From: CAZVLE01 sp964627855
GTDB lineage: Bacteria > Bacillota > Dethiobacteria > DTU022
Assembly (NCBI GenBank): GCA_964627855.1
Contig: CAZVLE010000003.1
Coordinates: 1 to 23,706 of the forward strand
Direction: 5' to 3'
Length of the DNA: 23,706 nucleotides
A model generated the notes under the pieces. The model did not search any database, was not told the DNA's origin, and was given only the letters and a program-made list of their open reading frames with translations. The translations under genes were made by a program, and so were the position numbers. How positions within the stretch are numbered: position 1 is the first letter of the stretch; every line of letters starts with the position of its first letter. Positions 7,390-15,093 of this stretch are shown here, in pieces.

Positions 7390-7574
7390 GCGGCAATAAT
7401 ATAGATTCCGCTGGCAGTATGAGTTGGCTTTATTTTCGTGAATGGCTTTGATAGTACGGATTCAGTTATCACTTAAAGTTTAGCATCTTTCTTTTCCTGG
7501 CCAATTCATGTAGAATAGTGAAGAAAGCTTAATGAAGATAAATTGGACCAGTTTCGAGGGGAGGTTGGTAAAGC

Positions 7575-8153
7575 ATGAATCTATTCAGTAAAACTCTCTT
7601 ATTTTTAGTGTTATTTATCTTCGCATTTAGCCCCCTGGGCTTTGGTTTTTATGCCGGGCTTTCTGGTAACACCTGTTACGCCAGCAGTTTCAACATTGAA
7701 CAGAGCAGCGGTAATAAGGGTGGAACAAACAAGCGACATATTGATATCAGCAGTCAGCATTCGGGGGCTTATTTCTCTGAAAGCTCTGTAATGGTTGGCT
7801 TTGTTGAAATAAAGGAATCGTTTGGTATGAATAATGTTGGAAGTAGTGGAAAGAGTGGCAGTAATTTTAGTGACGACTGGTACTCTGGATTTGGAACAAA
7901 TGACATGCCCGGCTCAAACTCTGCCAATAGCCCTTTTTTTGAAGCAGGTCAAGATCTGAACCCATTACCAGATAATAATCCCCCTTTAGCGGCAGAGAGT
8001 AGTGAAGCTGTTTCTTCAGCAGCAGTCAGCTCTCAATCCGCAGAGGGAAGTGGCGAGAGTAGCCCGGGCAGTGAAAGCAAAGACCCTATTATCTCTGCAT
8101 ATCTGGCCATGATCAGCGCCTTAAGAGACTATAACTGGCTTGAGCTATATTAA
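7575..8153 (+). CDS. Secreted low-complexity Ser/Gly/Asn-rich protein
   Basis: A 192-residue protein of unrecognised family. Residues 1-36 form a signal peptide: positive start (MNLFSKT), a long hydrophobic core and a plausible signal peptidase site after CYA. The mature part is rich in Ser, Gly, Asn and acidic residues, with no cysteine and few positive charges. It includes a stretch from about 125 to 165 of Pro, Ser, Ala, Glu and Gly typical of a disordered linker, and ends with a more ordered ISAYLAMISALRDYNWLELY tail. GGGGAGG precedes the ATG by about 10 nt. It looks like an exported, mostly disordered surface or envelope protein; the conserved-looking tail may be the functional part. A hairpin lies 68 nt downstream. 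Confidence 0.7.
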   Translation: MNLFSKTLLFLVLFIFAFSPLGFGFYAGLSGNTCYASSFNIEQSSGNKGGTNKRHIDISSQHSGAYFSESSVMVGFVEIKESFGMNNVGSSGKSGSNFSDDWYSGFGTNDMPGSNSANSPFFEAGQDLNPLPDNNPPLAAESSEAVSSAAVSSQSAEGSGESSPGSESKDPIISAYLAMISALRDYNWLELY

Positions 8154-8167
8154 GGGTAAGCTATAAT
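8140..8167 (+). promoter_or_regulatory. Promoter-like sequence ahead of the methyltransferase gene
   Basis: TTGAGC (8140-8145), 16-nt spacer, perfect TATAAT (8162-8167). It overlaps the end of the secreted-protein gene. A transcript from here would run through the 8221-8246 hairpin before reaching the methyltransferase start at 8296. Confidence 0.45.
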
Positions 8168-8220
8168 GCCATTGTTCTCAATGAATAGAGTTCTCAACTG
8201 CTGTATATACGGCCAACAAC

Positions 8221-8246
8221 AGCCTCCAGGTCTGAGCCTGGAGGCT
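8221..8246 (+). terminator. Ten-bp hairpin, terminator or leader attenuator
   Basis: AGCCTCCAGG, loop TCTGAG, CCTGGAGGCT: a perfect, GC-rich 10-bp stem with a 6-nt loop. The following TAGTATTTG is only moderately T-rich. Most simply it ends transcription of the secreted-protein gene, but a promoter-like sequence lies upstream of it, so it may instead sit in the methyltransferase leader. Confidence 0.6.
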
Positions 8247-8295
8247 TAGTATTTGAACCTATCTTGATGATTATTGAAAGGGGTATTTTGCCTAG

Positions 8296-9555
8296 TTGTC
8301 GTACCAAGAGGAAAATCTGATTTCACACCTGCTTAATTTTACCCTGAAGGATTGCAGCAATGCCGGAAGCAACAATGCCCGGGGCTCAACACTTACTGAA
8401 ACCTTTGCAATAGGTAACCGTAAAATTAATAAATTCATTAATGAATACTGGACTTCACGACAAAGGCAATCATCTTCTATTCATGAGATATCTTACCGGG
8501 CCTGTTTTAAAGCGCAGTTACCCCGTTTTTTTATCATGCTCTTAACTTCTCCGGGAGACCTGGTTTATGATCCCTTCAGTGGCAGGGGAACAACGCTTAT
8601 TGAGGCAGGCCTTTTGGGAAGAAGAACGGTCGCCAATGATATCAGTCCTCTCAGCGAGATATTAACCAGGCCGCGATTGGCAATTCCAGCACCGGCCGAT
8701 GTTGAGGCCAGGCTTGAACAAATATGTACCGACTGTTCGCAGAAAGCTGATCTTGATCTTTCCATGTTTTATCATCCGGCTACTGAAGCGGAGATAGTTT
8801 CGTTAAAAAATTACCTGCAGAAGAGGAAAGCTAACAGGGAAGAAGATGACGCCGACCGCTGGATCAGGATGGTAGCTACCAATCGCCTTACCGGACATTC
8901 GCCCGGCTTTTTTTCTGTCTATACCCTTCCGCCCAACCAGGCTGTTTCAGCTCAGAGGCAGGTTAAGATTAACCTCAAGAGAAATCAAAGACCGGAATAC
9001 CGTGACGTTAAAAAAATTATTACCAAGAAAACTAAAAGCTTGCTCAAGAAACTAAGTCCTGAGGAAATTATTAATTTAAAGGCAGCCTCAAAATCTGCTC
9101 TTTTTCTGGTCAATGATGCCCGGTCAACTCCGGAGATTGAGAGCGAACAGGTCAGCTTGACGGTAACTTCACCTCCCTTTCTTGATGTTGTCCAGTATTC
9201 CGTGGACAACTGGTTGCGCTGCTGGTTTAACGCTATTGATTCAGCCAAGGTTGATAAGCAGATAACCATGGCCAGGTCGGTGATTGAATGGAGCGCAGTA
9301 ATGGGCGGGGTTTTTAATGAATTGTTCCGTGTGACCAAAAAAGGTGGCTGGGTAGCTTTCGAAGTTGGGGAAGTGAAAAGAGGTCGGATTAATTTGGAAG
9401 ATTATGTTATACCACTCGGCTTGGAAGCCGGGTTTAAATGCCCTGGCGTGCTGATCAATCAGCAAAATTTTACTAAGACATCTAATATATGGGGTGTCAG
9501 CAATAACAGTTATGGCACCAATACCAACCGCATTGTTCTGTTCCATAAGGTTTGA
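8296..9555 (+). CDS. DNA methyltransferase (N4-cytosine/N6-adenine type), orphan
   Basis: A 419-residue AdoMet-dependent DNA amino-methyltransferase. The AdoMet-binding motif DPFSGRGTT (92-100) with a following NDISPLSE comes before the catalytic TSPPF (291-295), so the order is AdoMet site then catalytic site. A variable region of about 170 residues between them probably holds target recognition. The conserved-looking segment IHEISYRACFKAQLPRFF (62-79) precedes motif I. KKGGWVAFEVGEVKRG near 346-361 continues the fold. The only in-frame start is TTG at 8296, since TAG lies just before it and the first internal ATG is beyond residue 80; AAAGGGG ends 12 nt upstream. No restriction endonuclease gene adjoins it. 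The recognised site and the exact modified base cannot be read from sequence. Confidence 0.85.
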   Translation: MSYQEENLISHLLNFTLKDCSNAGSNNARGSTLTETFAIGNRKINKFINEYWTSRQRQSSSIHEISYRACFKAQLPRFFIMLLTSPGDLVYDPFSGRGTTLIEAGLLGRRTVANDISPLSEILTRPRLAIPAPADVEARLEQICTDCSQKADLDLSMFYHPATEAEIVSLKNYLQKRKANREEDDADRWIRMVATNRLTGHSPGFFSVYTLPPNQAVSAQRQVKINLKRNQRPEYRDVKKIITKKTKSLLKKLSPEEIINLKAASKSALFLVNDARSTPEIESEQVSLTVTSPPFLDVVQYSVDNWLRCWFNAIDSAKVDKQITMARSVIEWSAVMGGVFNELFRVTKKGGWVAFEVGEVKRGRINLEDYVIPLGLEAGFKCPGVLINQQNFTKTSNIWGVSNNSYGTNTNRIVLFHKV

Positions 9556-9684
9556 TTTTCTCAGCTGAGGAGCTCAACCCGGCCAGGTGAGAGAATAGCA
9601 ACGGAACATTAACGGTTGGTACCCGGTGACTGCTTTTTTTGCCAGATCATAGATAAGGCGATACTATTAAGGTGGTGCGAAGCT

Positions 9685-10053
9685 TTGAGTATTATCGGCA
9701 ATATCCTCTGGATTCTCCTCGGCGGTTGGATCATATTTTTACTCTACCTTGTTGGCGGATTACTGCTATGCCTGACCATCATTGGGATACCTTTTGGTGT
9801 GCAATGCTTCAGGTTGTCACTGCTTGGGCTGGTGCCCTTTGGCAAGGTTATTGTAACTGGTCCATCAGCTACCGGTACTGTATCGGTCATTTTTAACATT
9901 CTCTGGATTATTACTTTTGGTCTGACTATTGCCCTAACCCATGCTCTGCTGGCATTGCTCCTGGCTATTACCATTATCGGGATTCCCTTTGCCAGGCAGC
10001 ACATGAAGTTGGCTGCCATGGCTCTTACTCCCTTCGGGCGCCAGTTTCAGTAG
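9685..10053 (+). CDS. YccF family membrane protein
   Basis: A 122-residue integral membrane protein with two copies of the YccF domain: NILWILLGGWIIFLLYLVGG with LTIIGIPFGVQCFRL, then NILWIITFGLTIALTHALLA with ITIIGIPFARQHMKLA. The repeated NILWI...TIIGIPF pattern, with the closing TPFGR, is diagnostic. The frame is open from 9616, but the TTG at 9685 is 9 nt from AAGGTGG (9669-9675) and gives MSIIGNILWI, the usual N-terminus of the family. Function of YccF is unknown. The 129-nt gap upstream contains a CTCAGCTGAG palindrome (9560-9569) but no clear promoter. Confidence 0.88.
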   Translation: MSIIGNILWILLGGWIIFLLYLVGGLLLCLTIIGIPFGVQCFRLSLLGLVPFGKVIVTGPSATGTVSVIFNILWIITFGLTIALTHALLALLLAITIIGIPFARQHMKLAAMALTPFGRQFQ

Positions 10054-10058
10054 CAGGT

Positions 10059-11405
10059 TTAAGGTTCGATCTTTTTGCGGCCAACCCTGCCTGTCAGGAC
10101 TACGGGGTCGTAAACAGGGGAGAAGGGCGGGGCATAAGAAAGATCGAGTTGAAAGATGTCGTTTAAGTTCATCCCTGCCGTCAGTGCTGTTGCATAAACA
10201 TCGATTCTTTTTACGGCATCTGCCGGACCGGCAAGTTGAGCACCCAGCAGGCGGCCGCTGCTTTTTTCAGCAACCAGCACAGCAGTCAAGTTGCCATTTC
10301 CCGGGTAATAATGGGCTTTGCTGTTTGCAGTCAGGGAGTATTTGAAAGCTTTCAGGCCGTTTTGTTCTGCTTCGTCAAGGGTTAGACCGGTGCGGGCCAG
10401 GCCAAGACTGCAAAACTTGGTAATGGCAGTACCGAGTACTCCCGGAAATGCTTCACGCCCGCCGCTAATATTAATGCCCGCAGCTACTCCTTCTTTATTA
10501 GCTTTAAGGGCCAGGGGCACATATGTTGGTTTGCCGGTAAGAAGATTTCTGGTTTCAGCACAGTCGCCGGCCGCATAGATTTCAGGGTAATTTGTTTGCA
10601 GGTATTGGTTTACCCTGATAGACTCTTTTATGCCTGTTGCGATACCGCTTTTACGAGCCAGGTCACTGTTTGGTACTACACCTGCCGCTACGACTACCAG
10701 GTCATAATTGAGAATTTCTTCTCCGCTATGAACTTCTACAACATTGTTCTTTTCAACCAGCTTTGACACTGAACGATTCAGGTTAAGGACAATGCCTTCT
10801 TTTTTCATCTCAGCCAGGGTCAGATCAGAGATTTCCTTTTCGAAGCTGCGGACAAGTTCATCCCGGCGATGGATCAGGTGTGTCTCAAGACCCCTTTCCA
10901 GAAAAGCTTCAAGCATTTCAATGGCAATATAGCCTCCACCGATCACTGCACAGCGGCGCGGTTTTTCGTCGACGATGAATTGACGCATTTTTTCTGAGTC
11001 TGCCAGGGTATGGGCCGTGTAGATCCGATCAGAAGGGTTGTATTCTATGCCGGCTTGTTGCGGTTTTGCACCCGTGGCAATGACAAGGAAATCATAACCC
11101 TCTGTTTCCCTGCCTTCCTGCGTTTCGCTTGTCACCAGTTTAGCTTCTGGATTAATAGCTGTTGCTGCATGGTTGATTCTCAGGTCGAGTTTTCTTTTGC
11201 CGATCGCTTCTTCCGGTGTAATGGTAATCAAATCATCCAGGCTGCCAACAAGCCCGCCAACATGATAAGGTATGCCGCAGGCTCCGTAAGATATATAGGG
11301 GCCTTTTTCCAGAACGCTTACGACCCAATCAGGATGTTGCCTTTTTACCTGGCTTGCTGCGCTCATACCGGCTGCATTGCCACCGATTACAACGACTTTC
11401 TTCAT
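10059..11405 (-). CDS. CoA-disulfide reductase-like FAD/NAD(P)H oxidoreductase
   Basis: A 448-residue pyridine nucleotide-disulfide oxidoreductase of the single-cysteine branch (CoA-disulfide reductase, NADH oxidase, NADH peroxidase). FAD fold GGNAAGMSAA (8-17); redox Cys43 in ISYGACGIPYHVGG, the form typical of CoA-disulfide reductases. The NAD(P) fold GGGYIAIEM is followed by HLIHRRDEL, where basic residues replace the acid expected for strict NADH use, hinting at NADPH. The second FAD motif is IYAAGDCAETRN; the C-terminal dimerisation domain ends with LDLSYAPPFSPVYDPV. No fused rhodanese domain is present. The start has GGGGGAG 8-9 nt upstream. The role may be CoA thiol homeostasis, polysulfide reduction or oxygen defence; sequence alone does not decide. 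Confidence 0.88.
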   Translation of the reverse strand: MKKVVVIGGNAAGMSAASQVKRQHPDWVVSVLEKGPYISYGACGIPYHVGGLVGSLDDLITITPEEAIGKRKLDLRINHAATAINPEAKLVTSETQEGRETEGYDFLVIATGAKPQQAGIEYNPSDRIYTAHTLADSEKMRQFIVDEKPRRCAVIGGGYIAIEMLEAFLERGLETHLIHRRDELVRSFEKEISDLTLAEMKKEGIVLNLNRSVSKLVEKNNVVEVHSGEEILNYDLVVVAAGVVPNSDLARKSGIATGIKESIRVNQYLQTNYPEIYAAGDCAETRNLLTGKPTYVPLALKANKEGVAAGINISGGREAFPGVLGTAITKFCSLGLARTGLTLDEAEQNGLKAFKYSLTANSKAHYYPGNGNLTAVLVAEKSSGRLLGAQLAGPADAVKRIDVYATALTAGMNLNDIFQLDLSYAPPFSPVYDPVVLTGRVGRKKIEP

Positions 11406-11435
11406 CTCACCATCTCCCCCAATTACTATGTTCTC

Positions 11436-11464
11436 ATTAAACTTTATAAACGGTAACCAGTCAA
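11436..11464 (-). promoter_or_regulatory. Sigma-A promoter for the CoA-disulfide reductase-like gene
   Basis: Minus strand: TTGACT (11464-11459), 17-nt spacer, TTTAAT (11441-11436), both 5 of 6 to consensus. The -10 box ends about 30 nt upstream of the ATG at 11405. Confidence 0.65.
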
Positions 11465-11546
11465 ATGGCGATTACTAAATAAGGGCTATAACTTCAGAAA
11501 GGTATGTTTGCCTGAATGTAGAAATTAATAGGTAAACTCGGTTACT

Positions 11547-11568
11547 GCAAAGTTTTATAAAACTTTGC
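11547..11568. promoter_or_regulatory. Perfect 22-nt palindrome upstream of yjbQ
   Basis: GCAAAGTTTTATAAAACTTTGC is identical to its own reverse complement. It lies 36 nt before the yjbQ start codon, in the divergent gap with the flavoprotein gene. Its right arm overlaps a second inverted repeat (11564-11580), so the two RNA hairpins exclude each other. It may be a repressor operator or an RNA switch. Confidence 0.6.
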
Positions 11569-11580
11569 CTGCCAGGCAAA
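11564..11580. repeat. Inverted repeat overlapping the 22-nt palindrome
   Basis: TTTGCCT, loop GCC, AGGCAAA: a 7-bp perfect stem that shares five bases (11564-11568) with the preceding palindrome. It ends 10 nt before the GGAGG ribosome site of yjbQ. Confidence 0.55.
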
Positions 11581-11604
11581 TGCTGAGCCGGGAGGATCAT
11601 TGTG

Positions 11605-12015
11605 ATGCAAAAGACAATTAAGTTTGAGACTATAGCCCGGGAAGGCCTTTATGATATTACTGAGCAGGTCAGGCTCATCGTTGCTGAAAGTCAAGTCAAG
11701 CAGGGGTTGGTTTCTGTTTATGCCCAGGGTGCAACAGCCGCCATTATGATCCAGGAAAACTGGGACGACAGTGTGCAAAGGGATGTGATAAATCTGCTGA
11801 GGAAGTTGATACCGCCCGGTATTTGGGAGCATGATCGCCAGGATGGTAATGGTGACGCTCACCTGAAAGCGGGGTTGGTTGGGCCGGGTGAAGTAATTCC
11901 CCTGGTTGATGGCAACCTCGGCCTTTCTACCTGGCAGAACATTTTTCTCTGCGAATTTGATGGACCCAGAAATGTCAGGAAGGTGGTTGTTACAGTTGCC
12001 GGCTTGGCTCGCTAA
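11605..12015 (+). CDS. yjbQ: YjbQ family (UPF0047) protein
   Basis: A 136-residue member of the YjbQ/UPF0047 family, some members of which show secondary thiamine-phosphate synthase activity. Seen: YAQGATAAIMIQEN (relatives usually read HTTAAI/ GATAAI here), WDDSVQRDVINLLRKLIP, WEHDRQDGNGDAHLKAGLVG with the conserved His pair, PLVDGNLGLSTWQNIFLCEFDGPR and the closing VTVAGLAR. Length is normal. A GTG three nt earlier (11602) is in frame, but the ATG at 11605 is 9 nt from GGAGG and preferred. It is followed by the universal stress protein gene after 50 nt and probably shares its transcript. The physiological role of the family remains unclear. Confidence 0.85.
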   Translation: MQKTIKFETIAREGLYDITEQVRLIVAESQVKQGLVSVYAQGATAAIMIQENWDDSVQRDVINLLRKLIPPGIWEHDRQDGNGDAHLKAGLVGPGEVIPLVDGNLGLSTWQNIFLCEFDGPRNVRKVVVTVAGLAR

Positions 12016-12065
12016 AACGGTTGGATATTTTATTTCGGCAAGATTCTAAAAAGGAGATGCTTCAG

Positions 12066-12539
12066 ATGAAAATTTTAGCCTGCACGGATGGTTCTGAACA
12101 GAGTAAGAAAGCCCTCGAAAAAGCGGCGATTATTGCTGAAGGCTGTCAGTCAGACGATGTTGCTGTTATTCATGTTTATGAAGAAAAGCTTGATTTTTCT
12201 TACCTGCCCCTATTCGAGGTGGGTACTGTGACCAAGGATAGCGTAACACAGGAAGAGGTTGAGCGTTTCAAGAAAATTAAGGCAGAGCAGGATGCCACCC
12301 GCGAGAAAATTTTAGATGATGCCGCTGCTATTTTTGCAAACAGGGGTATTAAAGTCCGAAAAATTCTTTTGCAGGGCCATCCGGCTGCAACGATTGTTGA
12401 AGTGGCCGAAGAAGAGAATTTTGAAATGATCGTAATAGGCAGCAGGGGTCTGGGCGGTTTGCAGAAACTGTTTTTGGGCAGTGTCAGTAACGCAGTTATC
12501 CAGGAGGCTAAAAGTTGTTCTGTATTAACGGTTAAATAA
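12066..12539 (+). CDS. Universal stress protein, UspA family, ATP-binding type
   Basis: A 157-residue single-domain Usp. It starts MKILACTDGSEQSKKALEKA, with the nucleotide-contacting Asp in CTDGSE, and carries the ATP-binding signature G-x2-G-x9-G-S in GSRGLGGLQKLFLGSVS close to the C-terminus, ending SCSVLTVK. It should therefore bind ATP, unlike UspA proper. The frame is open from 12021, but ATG 12066 follows AAGGAG by 9 nt and matches the family N-terminus. It lies 52 nt upstream of the SLC13-type permease; Usp proteins encoded next to transporters often act as nucleotide-dependent regulators of them, which is an inference here. Confidence 0.92.
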   Translation: MKILACTDGSEQSKKALEKAAIIAEGCQSDDVAVIHVYEEKLDFSYLPLFEVGTVTKDSVTQEEVERFKKIKAEQDATREKILDDAAAIFANRGIKVRKILLQGHPAATIVEVAEEENFEMIVIGSRGLGGLQKLFLGSVSNAVIQEAKSCSVLTVK

Positions 12540-12591
12540 ATGGTTTGTTGTAAATCATAATTACAATCACAGGCAGGGAGTATGACCAGTC

Positions 12592-14934
12592 ATGACCATA
12601 GATATTCTACTTACCCTTGGCATTCTGCTTTTTGCCATTGTATTATTTGTTACCGAAATTCTCAGGGCAGACCTGGTTGCCCTTTTGGTTTTAGTACTGT
12701 TGGTTCTGGTTGGCCTTGTAACTCCTGAAGAAAGCATATCCGGTTTTTCCAACCCGGCCGTGATTACCACCTGGGCAGTATTCATTCTTTCAGCCGGGCT
12801 GTCCCGTACAGGGGTCGCCGGTAAACTTGCCGGACAGGTTCTTCGTCTGGCTGGCAAGGGGGAAAGCCGTTTGCTGGCTGTGCTGATGAGCAGTACTGCC
12901 GCAGTTTCAGCTTTTGTCATTAACGTTGGCGTGGCTGCCATGTTCCTGCCCGTCACCCTCGATCTGGCCAGAAAAACAAAACTTTCACCATCGCGTCTGC
13001 TGCTGCCAATGGTCTACGGCACAACAGTTGGCGGCATGCTGGTCTTAATCGGTACTGCTTCAAACCTGGTGGTAGTCGATTTTTTGCGTGAAGCGGGCTT
13101 GCGCACACCCGGCCTCTTTTCATTTACACCTGTCGGTGTGGTTATCTTGCTATTTACAATTGTATATATGCTGCTTATCGGGCGTCGTTTGCTTCCGGAG
13201 CGACAATCTCCTTCGGTAGAAAGAGTTGAGCCGGACAGCGATTTTCGGGATCACTATGAAATCGAAGAGCGCCTGGCAGAAATTACTATACCACCTGACA
13301 GTACTCTGGCCGGAAAAACCCTGGAAGAGAGCCGCTTTGGGCAGGCCCTTGGTTTGAACGTCCTTAGCGTCAGGCGAGGTGACAATGTCCACCTGATACC
13401 TGAGCCCAACCTCGAACTAAAAGGCGAAGATCGCCTGATTGTCCTGGGACGGCTCGATATGATCGATGAATTAGCGGGAAGCCCACTAATAATGGTGGAC
13501 GATCAGGTTCCGGAATCATCATGTCTGACAACCGAAAGTATTGGCTTAGTGCAGTTGGAAGTTACCGAGAAGTCAATCTTCAATGGAAAAACGCTTGTCG
13601 ATCTAAAAGCCCGGCAGCGTTTTGGAGTTAATTTACTTGCTGTTAAGCGGGGTGAGCAAGTTTACCATCACAACCTCGCTAATATTGTTTTTCAGCCCGG
13701 AGATCGCCTTCTATTTCGATCCTTGCGCGAACAATATACACAAATGCCTGAAGAGGGGCAAAAATTATCTTTCGAACCCTGTGAAGCTGAAGAATTTCAA
13801 CTGGATGATCATCTTCTCTATGTGAGAATCCCTGAAAGTTCTTCCCTGGCAGGAAGCACCCTTAAAAATGTTCGCCTGTCCGATGCCTACGATATTATTG
13901 TGCTAAATATTATCCGTGATGACAAGGAAATCCTCATGCCAGGTCCGGATACCGAGTTAAGGAGTGGCGATCTCCTGGTTATTGAAGGACGACCCTTCGA
14001 TATTGAAGTACTGCGCGGTCATCAAACATTGCTGGTAGATCGAAACCCCGCAATAAATCTGGCAGAACTGGAGACAGATTCACTTACTGTAGTCGAAATT
14101 ATGCTTTCACCACATAGCAACCTGACCGGTAAAACACTGAGGCAGCTGAATTTCAGGGAAAAATTTGGTGTTTCCGTTCTGGCCATCTGGCGTGGTGATC
14201 GTGCCTATCGAACCAGGCTTAATGATATGCCGCTTCAATTTGGAGATGCCCTGCTATGTTACGGTAGTCGGGATAGATTTGCTCTTCTTTCCCGGGAGCG
14301 GGATTTTGTCATTCTTAACCTTGACTACCAGGAAAAGCCTCTGGAAAAAAAGGCCCCTCTGGCAGGTCTGATCATGGCTGCTGTCCTGGCGACGGTAATG
14401 CTGAATTGGCTGCCGATCTATATAGCAGCTATTGCCGGGGTTATTTTAATGGTTATTTCCCGTTGCCTGACCATTGAAGAGGCCTACCGTGCCATCGAGT
14501 GGAAAGCAGTATTTCTCATCGCCGCCATGTTGCCGCTCGGTCTGGCCATGCAAAAAACAGGCGCGGCTATGTTGATAGCCGACCACGTGATCGATCTTGC
14601 CGGTCCTTATGGCCCGACGGCAGTTTTGGCCGGCTTAATGATAATGACCATTATCCTCAATCAGTTTATACCGAGTGCTGTAAATGCTGTCGTAATGGCG
14701 CCGATTGCTATTGCTGCAGCTGTCAACATGGGTGTATCTCCATATCCCCTTGTTATGGCGATAGCCTATGCTGTTGCAGCGAGCTTCATGACTCCCGTGT
14801 CTCACCCGGTTAACATCCTGATCATGAGCCCCGGAGGTTACCGTTTTTCTGACTACCTGAAAAATGGGCTGCCTATTTCGCTTATTGTCCTAATCGTCAG
14901 CATACTCCTGTTGCCCGTTGTTTTCCCTTACTGA
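12592..14934 (+). CDS. SLC13/ArsB-NhaD superfamily permease with four RCK_C (TrkA-C) domains
   Basis: A 780-residue anion or organic-acid permease. Membrane segments fill residues about 1-200 and 588-780. The two halves carry the expected repeat: FVINVGVAAMFLPVTLDLA with GTTVGGMLVLIGTASNLVV in the first, NQFIPSAVNAVVMAPIAIAAA with SFMTPVSHPVNILIMSPGGY in the second. Between them lies a soluble part with four consecutive RCK_C-type units (about 225-296, 317-382, 406-474, 497-566), each showing LAGKTL/NGKTL-like start, an LNVLSVRRGD/VNLLAVKRGE-like strand and a GDRLL-like end. Two units is the number usually seen. These units probably sense a ligand and gate transport. ATG 12592 follows GGGAG by about 12 nt; an out-of-frame ATG (12582) lies closer. 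Substrate (sulfate, dicarboxylate or other) is not determined. Confidence 0.9.
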   Translation: MTIDILLTLGILLFAIVLFVTEILRADLVALLVLVLLVLVGLVTPEESISGFSNPAVITTWAVFILSAGLSRTGVAGKLAGQVLRLAGKGESRLLAVLMSSTAAVSAFVINVGVAAMFLPVTLDLARKTKLSPSRLLLPMVYGTTVGGMLVLIGTASNLVVVDFLREAGLRTPGLFSFTPVGVVILLFTIVYMLLIGRRLLPERQSPSVERVEPDSDFRDHYEIEERLAEITIPPDSTLAGKTLEESRFGQALGLNVLSVRRGDNVHLIPEPNLELKGEDRLIVLGRLDMIDELAGSPLIMVDDQVPESSCLTTESIGLVQLEVTEKSIFNGKTLVDLKARQRFGVNLLAVKRGEQVYHHNLANIVFQPGDRLLFRSLREQYTQMPEEGQKLSFEPCEAEEFQLDDHLLYVRIPESSSLAGSTLKNVRLSDAYDIIVLNIIRDDKEILMPGPDTELRSGDLLVIEGRPFDIEVLRGHQTLLVDRNPAINLAELETDSLTVVEIMLSPHSNLTGKTLRQLNFREKFGVSVLAIWRGDRAYRTRLNDMPLQFGDALLCYGSRDRFALLSRERDFVILNLDYQEKPLEKKAPLAGLIMAAVLATVMLNWLPIYIAAIAGVILMVISRCLTIEEAYRAIEWKAVFLIAAMLPLGLAMQKTGAAMLIADHVIDLAGPYGPTAVLAGLMIMTIILNQFIPSAVNAVVMAPIAIAAAVNMGVSPYPLVMAIAYAVAASFMTPVSHPVNILIMSPGGYRFSDYLKNGLPISLIVLIVSILLLPVVFPY

Positions 14935-15056
14935 TTTTCCGGATGTTCAATAATTGAGTAATCGGCTCTTTTTAAGCTTCTACAAGATATTCGATTAACA
15001 TGGATACTATTCTTTAGAAAGCCAATGAATGCTTGGTTTTTACTTTGCACAAATAG

Positions 15057-15072
15057 CTGTTAAAGTTAACAG
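15057..15072. repeat. Short inverted repeat in the gap after the permease
   Basis: CTGTTAAAGTTAACAG: a 7-nt perfect inverted repeat around AG (6-bp stem if a 4-nt loop is kept). It lies between the convergent permease and lipoprotein genes. No U-tract on either strand, so terminator function is doubtful. Nothing else is seen in 14935-15093. Confidence 0.35.
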
Positions 15073-15093
15073 TTAGGTGGCCACATGCTTCTT

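Noticed and set aside
7389..7412. Bulged hairpin after the RidA gene, considered as terminator
   Set aside because: Stem AGCGG-AAT/ATT-CCGCT has a bulge and no T-run directly after it; too weak to list.
8985..9338. 117-codon minus-strand frame inside the methyltransferase gene
   Set aside because: Antisense shadow; the sense strand has conserved motifs across the same region.
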